Shown: piece after piece, positions 42,269 through 52,957 of the stretch | How positions within the stretch are numbered: position 1 is the first letter of the stretch | Layout of the letters: every line of letters starts with the position of its first letter | NCBI RefSeq assembly: GCF_000383915.1 | Contig: NZ_KB912942.1 | Coordinates: 5,886,564 to 5,950,563 of the forward strand | Length of the DNA stretch: 64,000 nt | Origin: Amycolatopsis benzoatilytica AK 16/65 | GTDB taxonomy: Bacteria; Actinomycetota; Actinomycetes; Mycobacteriales; Pseudonocardiaceae | Reading direction: 5' to 3' | Position numbers and translations under genes: made by a program | Notes under the pieces: model-generated | What the model was told of the DNA's origin: nothing | The model's input: the letters and a program-made list of their open reading frames with translations, nothing else | Database searches by the model: none

Positions 42269-42736
42269 TCAGTCGGCGAGACTGCCGTCCCCCGCTTTGG
42301 CCGCACCCGCGGGCACCTTGGAGACCTGCGGAGCGGAGACGGAGAACGTTGCGGTGTAAGCCTTTCCGCCGCAGTTGACGGTGAGCGGGTAGCTGCCCGG
42401 CGCGGTGCCCGGCACCAGGTTCGCGTCCGCGCTCACGGTGGCTTTGACGCCGATGAACGGGCCGAAGTCGTAGTGGGAGAACTGCAGCACCGGCGAGCTG
42501 AACGTCGTCGCGCCCGCCGTGGCCCCGGGGCAGTCGGCGAGCGCGAGGTTCGGGCCGACGCCGCGCTGGTAGACGTTCAACTGGTCGTGCAGCACCGCGG
42601 TGTCCTGGTTCAGCTGGACGGTGACCGGGTCCGCCTGTCCGGTCTGGACCGCCGCCCCGGCGATCCCGGCCGCCCCGACCGCCGCCGCCCCGATGGCCGC
42701 CACCACCGCGAAAATCGCGCTCTTGCGCACCCGCAT
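42269..42736 (-). CDS. secreted paralogue lacking the wall anchor
   Basis: A 155-residue protein with a signal peptide (MRVRKSAIFAVVAAIGAAAVGAAGIAGAA). Its beta domain has two Cys (LALADCPG; LTVNCGG). It ends QVSKVPAGAAKAGDGSLAD, which aligns with QVTKVPVGAPQTGGTDGP of the neighbouring gene but stops before the hydrophobic helix and basic tail. So it resembles the sortase substrate with the anchor removed and the PQTG residues changed, and should be released. GGAAGGA stands before the ATG. Own promoter-like box upstream and a strong terminator downstream. Confidence 0.78.
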   Translation of the reverse strand: MRVRKSAIFAVVAAIGAAAVGAAGIAGAAVQTGQADPVTVQLNQDTAVLHDQLNVYQRGVGPNLALADCPGATAGATTFSSPVLQFSHYDFGPFIGVKATVSADANLVPGTAPGSYPLTVNCGGKAYTATFSVSAPQVSKVPAGAAKAGDGSLAD

Positions 42737-42765
42737 TCCTTCCCCGTGCCCACCTGTTCATCCCG

Positions 42766-42796
42766 CAAGACGCGGCAGTGGGCACGGGGTTGCCCC
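42766..42796 (-). promoter_or_regulatory. candidate ECF-type promoter box of the paralogue gene
   Basis: GGGGCAACCC, 14 bases, CGTCTTG on the minus strand, ending 29 bases before the start codon. Same blocks as at 42181-42212, which suggests common control of both secreted proteins. Confidence 0.4.
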
Positions 42797-42807
42797 GCTC
42801 GCGGAAA

Positions 42808-44211
42808 TCAGTCCAGATCGTCGTGGCGCATGAGCTGGCGGCCGGCTTCGGTGATCGACCCGGACAGCGACGGGTACACCGAGAAGGTCAGCGCGAGGTG
42901 GTCCACGGTCAGCTGGTTCTGCACCGCCAGCGCGATCGGCAGGATCAGTTCGCTCGCCGACGGGGCGACCACCACGCCGCCGACGACCACGCCGGTGGCC
43001 GGGCGGCAGAACAGCTTCACGAAACCGCGGCGCAGCCCTTCCATCTTCGCTCGCGCGTTGGTGGCCAGCGGCAGCATGATCGTGCGCGCCGGGACCTCGC
43101 CGGAGTCGATCGCCTGCTGGCTGATCCCGACCGTGGCGATCTCCGGGTGGGTGAACACGTTCGCGGCGACCGTCTTGAGCTTGATCGGCGCGACGCCCTC
43201 GCCCAGCGCGTGCCACATCGCGATGCGGCCCTGCATGCTGGCCACCGACGCGAGCATCAGCACGCCGGTACAGTCTCCCGCCGCGTAAACGCCGGGGACG
43301 CTGGTGCGCGAGACCCGGTCCACCGCGATGAACCCGCCCGGGCCGGGCTCGATGCCGACCCGGTCGAGGCCGATGTCGGCGGTGTTCGGGATCGACCCGA
43401 CGGTCATCAGCGCGTGGCTGGCCTCGATCACGCGACCGTCGGCCAGGTGCACTTCGACGCCCTTCTCGGTGCGCACGACGCGCTCCGCCCGGGCGTGCTT
43501 GGCGACCGTGGTGCCGCGCTGGGAGAAGACCTCCTCCAGTACCGCGGCGGCGTCGGCGTCCTCGTGCGGGAGCACCCGGTCCCGGCTGGAGACGACAGTG
43601 ACCTTCACGCCCATCTCGGTGTAGGCGGAGGCGAACTCGGCGCCGGTGACGCCGGAGCCGATCACCGCGAGGTGCTCGGGCAGCTCGGTCAGGTCGTAGA
43701 GCTGCCGCCAGTCGAGGATGCGCTCGCCGTCCGGCACCGCGCCGGGGAGCACCCGCGGGGTCGCGCCAGTCGCGATCAGCACGACGTCCGCGGACAGCGA
43801 TTCGGTGGTGCCGTCGCCGTGCTGGACGTCCACGGTGTGGGTGGCCAGGCCCGGTTCGTTGTCTGCGAACCGGGCCTCGCCGGTGATCACGCGAACGCCT
43901 TCGCGCTGAACCCGGGCGCGGATGTCGGCGGACTGCGCGAGGGCCAGCCCCTTCACCCGTCCGTGTACGGTCGGCAGATCGACGATGGTCTCCGCGAGGT
44001 CGGTGTTGATGCCGAGCTCGCCGAGATCGTGCATCTTCGCCAGCGCGCCGGACGACGCGATGAACGTCTTCGACGGCACGCAGTCGTAGAGGACACAGGC
44101 GCCGCCGAGGCCGTCCCGCTCGACGATCGTCACGTCGGCGCCGTGCGGCGCCGCGACCAAGGCGGCTTCGTAGCCCGCCGGGCCGCCACCCATGATCACG
44201 ATCCTGGTCAC
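42808..44211 (-). CDS. lpdA: LpdA-like flavoprotein (NAD(P)H quinone dehydrogenase type)
   Basis: A 467-residue pyridine nucleotide-disulfide oxidoreductase. FAD loop VIMGGGPAGYEAALVAA, disulfide C39-VLYD-C44, NAD(P) loop HLAVIGSGVTGAEFASAY, and FAD-binding GVYAAGDCTG are present. The catalytic His of true dihydrolipoamide dehydrogenases (HxxxxE at the dimer interface) is replaced: the segment reads SVYPSLSGSITEA, with Tyr. The same loss marks M. tuberculosis LpdA (Rv3303c), which reduces quinones rather than lipoamide. The position beside a cyclotransferase and amidohydrolase also fits that locus. GTG start with AGGAGG upstream. Confidence 0.88.
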   Translation of the reverse strand: MTRIVIMGGGPAGYEAALVAAPHGADVTIVERDGLGGACVLYDCVPSKTFIASSGALAKMHDLGELGINTDLAETIVDLPTVHGRVKGLALAQSADIRARVQREGVRVITGEARFADNEPGLATHTVDVQHGDGTTESLSADVVLIATGATPRVLPGAVPDGERILDWRQLYDLTELPEHLAVIGSGVTGAEFASAYTEMGVKVTVVSSRDRVLPHEDADAAAVLEEVFSQRGTTVAKHARAERVVRTEKGVEVHLADGRVIEASHALMTVGSIPNTADIGLDRVGIEPGPGGFIAVDRVSRTSVPGVYAAGDCTGVLMLASVASMQGRIAMWHALGEGVAPIKLKTVAANVFTHPEIATVGISQQAIDSGEVPARTIMLPLATNARAKMEGLRRGFVKLFCRPATGVVVGGVVVAPSASELILPIALAVQNQLTVDHLALTFSVYPSLSGSITEAGRQLMRHDDLD

Positions 44212-44329
44212 CGGGGTCCTCCTAGATGTACGTGCTTGGCGGTGGTCCTGACCCTACGCGGAGGACATTTCCACGGGGCGAAGTGGCCGTGTCCGGCATG
44301 TGCATCCGCTCGTGCGCGCGGAAGGTCGC

Positions 44330-44335
44330 TAGGCT
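44330..44335 (+). promoter_or_regulatory. -10 element TAGGCT, probable leaderless start
   Basis: TAGGCT, 7 bases, then GTG 44343 of the cyclotransferase-like gene. It selects this start. Confidence 0.5.
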
Positions 44336-44342
44336 GTGCACC

Positions 44343-44795
44343 GTGCCGTTGTATGCCGCTTACGGATCCAACATGGAGCCCGCCCAGATGCTGGAGCGCG
44401 CCCCGCACTCGCCCATGGCGGGTACCGGCTGGCTAGAAGGCTGGCGCCTGACCTTCGGCGGCGAGGACATCGGCTGGGAAGGCGCGCTGGCCACCATCGT
44501 GGAAGACCCGTCGTCGCGGGTGTTCGTGGTGCTCTACGACGTGACCGGCCTGGACGAGGAACGCCTCGACCGCTGGGAAGGCGGCGAGCTGGGGATGCAC
44601 ACGAAGATCCGGCTGCGGGTGCAGACGATGGACGGGTCGGTGCTGGCCTGGCTGTACGTCCTGGACGCGTATGAGGGCGGGCTGCCTTCGGCGCGGTATC
44701 TCGGGGTGCTGGCGGACGCCGCGGAGGCGGCCGGGGCGCCGGTGGATTACGTGGACGATCTTCGTACGCGGCCTTGCACTGGGATCAGCGGGTGA
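44343..44795 (+). CDS. gamma-glutamylcyclotransferase-like protein
   Basis: A 150-residue protein of the GGCT/AIG2 fold. The N-terminal YAAYGSNM is the family's YGSN substrate loop, and GGEDIGWEGALATIVEDPSSRVFVVLYDVTGLDEERLDRWEG holds the catalytic Glu region and the core strands. It may form 5-oxoproline from gamma-glutamyl amines or act on a related substrate; mycothiol-producing actinomycetes lack glutathione, so the true substrate is open. It is divergent from lpdA. Confidence 0.85.
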   Translation: MPLYAAYGSNMEPAQMLERAPHSPMAGTGWLEGWRLTFGGEDIGWEGALATIVEDPSSRVFVVLYDVTGLDEERLDRWEGGELGMHTKIRLRVQTMDGSVLAWLYVLDAYEGGLPSARYLGVLADAAEAAGAPVDYVDDLRTRPCTGISG

Positions 44796-45108
44796 GTTTC
44801 CCGACCGGGCTGCGCCGCTCGGGTGGTGCCGAGGGCTGGCCGCATCAGCGCTGGGAAGCCTGATCGCGACTTCGGTCTTACGGCTCTCTGCCGGGGCCGT
44901 GACGCACGATGGCCGCGTTGGCCTCGGGCTGCGGCCACCCGAAGCGCCTCAGCCGGCAACTAACCGCATGCGGCGACGGACTGTCGCGACCCGCGCGTCG
45001 AACAGCTGAACCGGGCGGTCTTGTCGTCGCGGCTGCTCCGCGGATCCGGCCAGTGCTTGGGCGTTGACCCGAGCTGCCCCTGACCGCAGCGAACCGTCGT
45101 TTCCGGAG

Positions 45109-45579
45109 CTGTCCACAATCCGCCCGGCCATCCACAGTGGGTCGGGTGAGTCGTCCCCAACGGCGGGACCCTGTGGATAACTCCACGTATTCGGGTGCTC
45201 CGCCGGACCCACCGGCCACCACGCAATACCACACGACGGAGGCTCACCCACACGGGCATCCGGCATCGCAGCGCTCACAAATAATCGCGTTCCGTGACCG
45301 AATTCGGCGGCCGGCACCCGCACTGAGAACACGCCGAAAACGGCCCTGATCCACGAAGAACCGTTGTCAGGTAACGGAAATCTTCCTAGCGGAGGTGACC
45401 GCGGGCAGCCGGGCAAGATCAGCTCCAACGTCCGAAATCTCGCACCGCAAGCAGGCTGTGACGGCACCTGACACGACCATCGCAACGCCAAGTAACCCGC
45501 CGCTGACACCCCCGCGAGAGGGACACCTCTCCCCCTCCTGAGTTATCCACATTGGCTCGCGGCCTGTGGATAACTCAGG
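45109..45579. other. cluster of DnaA-box-like sequences in a long gene-free stretch
   Basis: The stretch 44796-45574 has no credible gene. It holds three perfect TTATCCACA boxes (minus strand 45172-45180, plus 45543-45551, minus 45565-45573) and two looser ones that fit the actinomycete pattern (CTGTCCACA 45109-45117; CCATCCACA 45128-45136). The last two perfect boxes form an inverted repeat with 15-base arms, CCTGAGTTATCCACA and its complement, around a 13-base loop. No dnaA or dnaN gene is near, so a DnaA-binding or titration site is possible, or an unrelated palindrome. Confidence 0.5.
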
Positions 45580-46858
45580 CCAGGGTGGCCAGCGCGGTGT
45601 GCACCAAAGTGCGAATGCCGACGAGCAGCGCACGCTCGTCGAGAACGAATGTCGGGCGGTGAATGTCGGCCTGCGGAGCGGGCGGGCCGGACCACACGCC
45701 GAGGCGCGCGAAGCCGCCCTGGACGTGTTCGAGGTACCAGCCGAAGTCCTCGCCTCCGGAGGACTGTTCCGTTCCGGCCAAGCCCTGCTCACCGACCGCG
45801 GCTTCGACGCCGGCCCGCATCAACGCGGTCGATTCCGCGTCGGAGACCACCGGGGGCACGCCGCGGCGGTAGTCGAGTTCGAAGCCGACTCCGGTCGGGG
45901 CCAGCAGCGACTCCACCGCCGACGCGACGAGCGGCTCCAGCGCTTTCCACACCTCGTGGTCCGCGGTCCGCAGCGTGCCGCGCAGCACACCGTCCTGCGG
46001 GACCGCGTTCGCGGCCTGGCCGGCGTGCACCGCGCCCCACACGAGGACGGTGCCGGAGCGCGGGTCGACGCGACGGGACAGGACCGAAGGCAACGACGTG
46101 ATGACCGTGCCGAGCGCGTAGACCAGGTCCGCCGTCAGGTGCGGTCGCGAGGTGTGGCCGCCGGGCGAGGTCAGGCGGAGTTCGATGAGGTCGGCGGCGG
46201 ACGTGAGCGCGCCCACGCGAGTGCCGACTTTGCCGACTTCCAGGCGCGGGTCGCAGTGCAGTCCGTAGATGCGCTCGACGCCGTCCAGCGCACCGGCGGC
46301 GATCATGTCCAGCGCGCCGCCGGGCATGACCTCCTCCGCGGGCTGGAAGATCAGCCGTACGCGGCCGGGCAGTTCGGGCGCGCCGGCGAGGGCGCGACCG
46401 GCGCCGAGAAGGATCGCGGTGTGCGCGTCGTGGCCGCACATGTGCGCGGCACCCTCGGTAGTCGACGCGTAGGGCAGCCCGGTCTGCTCTGTCAGCGGCA
46501 GCGCGTCGATGTCCGCACGCAGCGCGACGCAGCGCTCGCCCTTGCCGATGTCGCACACGACGCCGGTGCCGCCGGCCAGCACCGACGGCTTCAGTCCGAC
46601 CGCGCGCAACAGCGAGACGATCAGCTCGGTCGTCGCGAACTCCTGCCGCGACAGTTCCGGGTGGGCGTGGATGTGCCGCCGCCACGCGAGCACGTCGGTC
46701 GCGTTCGCGCGCAGCCAGTCGTCCAGCCAGAACGGGCCGCGGCCCGCGCCAAAGTCCTCCACCGGAGCCATGCTGACGCCGGCTTCGGACAGCAGCGCGC
46801 CGGGCGCCGCGATCGGGTGGTCACCTGGAACGTTCGGCCGTGAGTCCAGCACCGTCAC
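45575..46858 (-). CDS. M20-family amidohydrolase (amino acid amide / N-acyl hydrolase)
   Basis: A 427-residue metallopeptidase-fold enzyme. GTG start with GGAGGAGG 6-9 bases upstream. Motifs: WRRHIHAHPELSRQE, ALRADIDALPL, MCGHDAHTAILLGAGRAL (metal-binding His-Asp), FQPAEEVMPGGA (Glu-Glu) and SSGGEDFGWYLEHVQGGFARLG. It would remove acyl groups from amino acids or cut an amide of a small substrate, in the manner of AbgB/HipO/AmiA1. In mycobacteria two such genes stand at the same place beside Rv3304. Its 3' end overlaps one arm of a long DnaA-box palindrome. Confidence 0.9.
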   Translation of the reverse strand: MTVLDSRPNVPGDHPIAAPGALLSEAGVSMAPVEDFGAGRGPFWLDDWLRANATDVLAWRRHIHAHPELSRQEFATTELIVSLLRAVGLKPSVLAGGTGVVCDIGKGERCVALRADIDALPLTEQTGLPYASTTEGAAHMCGHDAHTAILLGAGRALAGAPELPGRVRLIFQPAEEVMPGGALDMIAAGALDGVERIYGLHCDPRLEVGKVGTRVGALTSAADLIELRLTSPGGHTSRPHLTADLVYALGTVITSLPSVLSRRVDPRSGTVLVWGAVHAGQAANAVPQDGVLRGTLRTADHEVWKALEPLVASAVESLLAPTGVGFELDYRRGVPPVVSDAESTALMRAGVEAAVGEQGLAGTEQSSGGEDFGWYLEHVQGGFARLGVWSGPPAPQADIHRPTFVLDERALLVGIRTLVHTALATLA

Positions 46859-47050
46859 GCCGCACCTCCTCCCGCAACACGAGCGCCGGGGGTCACGCAA
46901 CGTGCCGATCGATCTGTCATACGCATTTGCAGATGATCGTGCACCATGCAGGTGGCAAGCGGCGGCCCGGCAGCCGACGGCCTAGACGGCCGGTATCGGA
47001 TCTGCGGCGAACGGCGGCCCGGAGTTCGGCCAGGGCGAACGGCGGAAAGC

Positions 47051-47362
47051 TCAGCCCTGCGCCTTGCGCTTCTTGATCCGGGCCCGGCGGCCGAAGAACA
47101 CGATCGCCAGCAGCACCGCCGCGATCCCGCCGGCGATGAGGTTCTTCTTGGTCTTTTCCGAGTTGGCCTTGTCGGTCTGCGACGGGTCCAGCACCGGCCC
47201 CGGCGGGGCCTGATGGACGCCGTTCACCTGCGTGATCGCCGTCTCACCGACGAGCACGACCGCCGCGGGCGCCGACGGCGCTGCCTCCGCCGACGCGGGC
47301 AGCACCCCGGTGAGCAGCACGCCGAGCACTCCGGCCAGCAGCAGTCCCCGCACCTTCGCCAT
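47051..47362 (-). CDS. small membrane protein with signal peptide
   Basis: A 103-residue protein: signal peptide (MAKVRGLLLAGVLGVLLTGVLPASA, cut near Ala-Glu-Ala), a short extracellular part (VVLVGETAITQVNGVHQAPPGPVLDPSQTDKANSEKT is split across it), one C-terminal helix (LIAGGIAAVLLAIVFFG) and a strongly basic cytoplasmic tail RRARIKKRKAQG. It is a type I single-pass protein. The function is unknown and no sortase motif is present. AAGGGATG stands before the ATG. The 192 bases between it and the amidohydrolase start hold nothing I can name. Confidence 0.72.
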   Translation of the reverse strand: MAKVRGLLLAGVLGVLLTGVLPASAEAAPSAPAAVVLVGETAITQVNGVHQAPPGPVLDPSQTDKANSEKTKKNLIAGGIAAVLLAIVFFGRRARIKKRKAQG

Positions 47363-47461
47363 GACATCCCTTCTACGCCGTTGTGGAGCATTGTGCCCGT
47401 CGAAACCGGACCGCGTCAGCCCCCACGGGGTGGAGCCCGCCCGCTCGCCCCGCACCGACGA

Positions 47462-47514
47462 CCGCCGAGCGCAACCAGCCCGGGGAACGACGAAAGACCC
47501 CTTGCGCTCGGCGG
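47462..47514. repeat. 13-bp inverted repeat in a gene-free gap
   Basis: CCGCCGAGCGCAA (47462-47474) pairs exactly with 47502-47514 around a 27-base loop. The gap 47363-47800 has no credible gene. A further small hairpin, CTCGCC/GGCGAG, lies near 47743-47762. Confidence 0.5.
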
Positions 47515-47800
47515 ATTCCCACCACAACCCGAGGAAGTTTCGGAATGGAGCGGCGAGGGCGGGCCGGCGAAACGGTTCGGATGCGGCCAGCGGAGTCCGC
47601 CGGAGGCTTGCCGGCGAAGACCGGGACCAAGCGCCACCAGCAATGTTGGCACATCGCCAAAGCTGGACATGCCGTCGAGTTCGAGAAGCGCGAGCGGAAC
47701 GGAGACCGCTTTCGGCGGCCGCGTCCGCGAATCGGAGATGTTGACGGCTCGCCAAAAACCCGGCGAGTCACCAGCCCGGCGACGAACGAACCACCCGCCG

Positions 47801-48790
47801 TCAAGCGGACCCCGAAAACGCCTCCAAAATCCGCTGCGCGGCCAACGTGGCGGTCAGCTCGCCGTCGCGCACCGCTCGCTCCACTTCCCCCACCTGCGCC
47901 CGCACCGCAGGATGCGCGGTCAGCCGGTCCAGCAGCTGCTCCCGGACCATCGCCCAGGTCCAGTCGACCTGTTGCCGCTTCCGCCGTTCGGCAAGATCAC
48001 CCGATTCGGTGAGCACCTCATGATGCTTCCCGATCGCCGCCCAGATCTCGGCGAGCCCGCGGCCTTCCAGCCCGCTGCACGTCAGCACCGGCGGGGTCCA
48101 CAGCGCGTCCTTGCCGTAGATCATCCGCAGCGCGCCCTGCAGTTCCCGCGCCGCACGCTTGGCGTCGCGTTCGAACGGGCCGTCCGCCTTGTTCACCGCG
48201 ATCACGTCGGCGAGTTCCAGCACGCCCTTCTTGATCCCCTGCAACTGATCGCCGGTCCGTGCCAGGGTCAGGAAAAGGAAGCAGTCCACCATGTTCGCCA
48301 CGGTCACCTCGGACTGCCCGACCCCGACCGTCTCCACCAGCACCACGTCGAATCCGGCCGCCTCCATCAAGACGATCGTCTCGCGGGTCGCCCGTGCGAC
48401 GCCGCCCAGCGTGCCGGAGGTCGGGGACGGGCGGATGAACGCGTTCGGGTCCACCGCGAGCCGGGCCATCCGGGTCTTGTCGCCGAGGATCGAGCCGCCG
48501 GTGCGGGTCGACGACGGGTCCACCGCCAGCACCGCGACGCGGTGGCCGGCGCCGGTCAGGTCAGTGCCCAGCTGGTCGATGAAAGTCGACTTGCCGACAC
48601 CGGGTACGCCGGTGATGCCGACCCGGCGCGCGCCGCCGGAGTGCGGCAGCAGCTCGACCAGCAGTTCCTGCGCCTGGCGCCGGTGGTCGTCCCGGTGGGA
48701 TTCGACCAGGGTGATGGCCTTGGACAAGGTCCCCCGATCGCCGGCGAGGACGCCTTTCGCGTATTCGCCGACGTCGACGCGCCGCGCCAA
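47801..48790 (-). CDS. meaB: methylmalonyl-CoA mutase-associated GTPase
   Basis: A 329-residue G3E-family GTPase that protects and helps reload the adenosylcobalamin of methylmalonyl-CoA mutase. Walker A is [15 protein letters not shown], switch regions [20 protein letters not shown] and [10 protein letters not shown], and the guanine motif VNKADGP. A TTG start lies 2 bases after the mutB stop, with AGGAG 8 bases upstream inside mutB. Third gene of the mutA-mutB-meaB operon. A C-terminal dimerisation helix ([29 protein letters not shown]) is present. Confidence 0.93.
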   Translation of the reverse strand: MARRVDVGEYAKGVLAGDRGTLSKAITLVESHRDDHRRQAQELLVELLPHSGGARRVGITGVPGVGKSTFIDQLGTDLTGAGHRVAVLAVDPSSTRTGGSILGDKTRMARLAVDPNAFIRPSPTSGTLGGVARATRETIVLMEAAGFDVVLVETVGVGQSEVTVANMVDCFLFLTLARTGDQLQGIKKGVLELADVIAVNKADGPFERDAKRAARELQGALRMIYGKDALWTPPVLTCSGLEGRGLAEIWAAIGKHHEVLTESGDLAERRKRQQVDWTWAMVREQLLDRLTAHPAVRAQVGEVERAVRDGELTATLAAQRILEAFSGSA

Positions 48791-48792
48791 GG

Positions 48793-50957
<2,165 letters not shown>

Positions 50958-50961
<4 letters not shown>

Positions 50962-52823
50962 GCGGACACTCCCAGCTTGCGGTGGAGGCTGGTCAGAATT
51001 TCGAGCGCGTCGCAGCCGGCGTACAGGTTGCCGTCGATTCCGTCGTAATTTCCCTTGCCCGCGAGCAGCACGCTGACCGCGTCCAGGGACGCCGCGACGG
51101 TCGCGGCCTGTTCTTCGTAATCGGCGTCGGTTCCGCACACGCAGGCGACTTTCGCGCCGCTTTCGCGAAATGCGCCGGGCAAGTCGTCGGTCGCGCCGGG
51201 GTTGACTGCCTCGATGCCGCCGGCCTGCAGCAAGTTCGTCGCGAAGGTGGCGCGGCCGGTGTGCGCGGCGACCGGGCCGAGCGTGGCCAGGAAGACCTTC
51301 GGGCGCTCGCCGTGTTCGGCGAGGTACGCGTCGGAGGCGTCACGCAGCTTCTCGTATTCCTCGGCATAGCGGTGCCGGGGCAGCCCGCCGTCCACAGTGG
51401 ACGGAAGCGGTTCGCGCGAGACCGGTTTCTCTGTCAGGTTCGGGAATTCGCTGACGCCGGTGAGCGGGTCGCGCCGCGTGGCGAGCCGGCCGGCGCGCTT
51501 CGCCCAGGTCTGCGCCAGCCGTCCGGCCAGTGCGCCGGAGGCCAGCTCGGCCTCGATGCCGCCCGCGCCCTCGATCGCGGTGAACTCGCGCCACGCGGCC
51601 TCGGCGAGCTCGTCAGTGAGCTTCTCGACGTACCAGGAGCCGCCCGCCGGGTCGATGACGTTGCCCAGCTTGGACTCTTCGATCAGGATCGCGTTGGTGT
51701 TGCGGGCGATCCGCGCGGAGAACGCGTCCGGCAAGCCGATCGCCGCGTCGAACGGGAGCACCGTGACCGCGTCCGCGCCGCCGACACCGGCCGCGAACGA
51801 GGCGACGGTGGTGCGCAGCATGTTCACCCACGGGTCGCGCTGGGTCAGCATCGACGGCGACGTGACCGCGTGCTGGTGCATCCCGCGCGCCTCGGCGGCT
51901 GCGCCGGAGACCTCCAGCACCCGGTCCCACAGTCGTCGCGCGGCGCGGAACTTGGCGATGGTGAGGAACTGGTCGACCGTCGCGGCGAGCCGAAATTCGA
52001 TCTGCGCGGCGGCGGCAGCGAGGTCCAGCCCGGCTTCGGTGAGCGCGCGCAGGTAGGCGACGCCGGCCGCCACGGTCGCGCCGAGTTCCTGCGCGTCCGA
52101 GCCGCCTGCCTCGTGGAACGGCAGCCCGTCGGCGACGATCGTGCGCACTTTCGGGTACTTCGAGGCAACCCTCGCCGCCAATGCGGCGGCCGGGCCGAGC
52201 GGGAGCGAGTCGCCGGTGCGCGCCGAGGTGCCGATCGGATCCGCGCCGAGCGTGCCGATCGCCTCGCTGGCCGGGATCTCCCGCTCGGCGAAAAGATCGA
52301 AAAGAGCCTGAGCTGCGGGTTCGTACTCGGCACCGGCGTCGAGGACCACCGGCGCGAGGCCGACGTACACCTCGTTCAGCGCATCCGCGAGCGCATCGAC
52401 CGGGAGCGCGCCCTCGCCGAGCCGCAGCCACACCGACGAGGCGCCGCCTTCGAGGTCGGCGAGGATCGCCGCGTTGGCCGCACGCGGATCTTCGCGCTGG
52501 TGCCGGACCCGGATGTCCCAGCCCGTCTCGACGACGCCGTCCGGACGAGTGCCGCGGACGAACGGCGGCAGCCCGGGGAAGCCGAGGTCGCCAACGGAGT
52601 CGTCCGCGGTGTACAGCGGCTGGATCTCGATGCCGTCGTAAGTGCGCGAAACGAGCTTGCTCTCCGGCGCGCCCGCGAAATCCTCCGGGAGCCGGCCGCT
52701 TTTGCGCAGAACTCCGGCCACCAGCTCCTGCCACTGGGCGCGCTCCGCGACGGGAAACTCCGCGGCGAGCGCGAGCCCGGGCTCGGAGTGCGGCGCGGAC
52801 TCCGGACCAGCCAGGTTCGTCAT
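50958..52823 (-). CDS. mutA: methylmalonyl-CoA mutase small subunit
   Basis: A 621-residue non-catalytic partner of MutB. It keeps the barrel outline ([15 protein letters not shown] start, [25 protein letters not shown]) and a C-terminal Rossmann-like domain but lacks the DxHxxG cobalamin motif: the equivalent segment reads [22 protein letters not shown]. That is normal for actinobacterial MutA. First gene of the operon; a TACCAT element lies 8 bases before the ATG and may be the -10 of a nearly leaderless transcript. Confidence 0.94.
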
Positions 52824-52957
52824 AACTTGTGATGGTAGAGCCCGGCCGCTACCCGCACCTGTGACGCTGCTCGCCCCGGGCCCTTCCCCCTATCCGGTGA
52901 ATCCGGGCAGAAGGTGCTGAGTCGAAGAGTGTCGGCCCCTTGCGCCACAATCAGGGG

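Noticed and set aside
44949..45509. A 186-codon minus-strand frame in the gap before the amidohydrolase
   Set aside because: No domain, no ribosome site and mixed composition; it spans the DnaA-box region and looks like chance.
45109..45579. Chromosomal origin of replication
   Set aside because: No dnaA, dnaN, gyrase or rpmH gene is near, and only a handful of boxes are present, whereas actinomycete origins have many. Kept as a DnaA-box cluster only.
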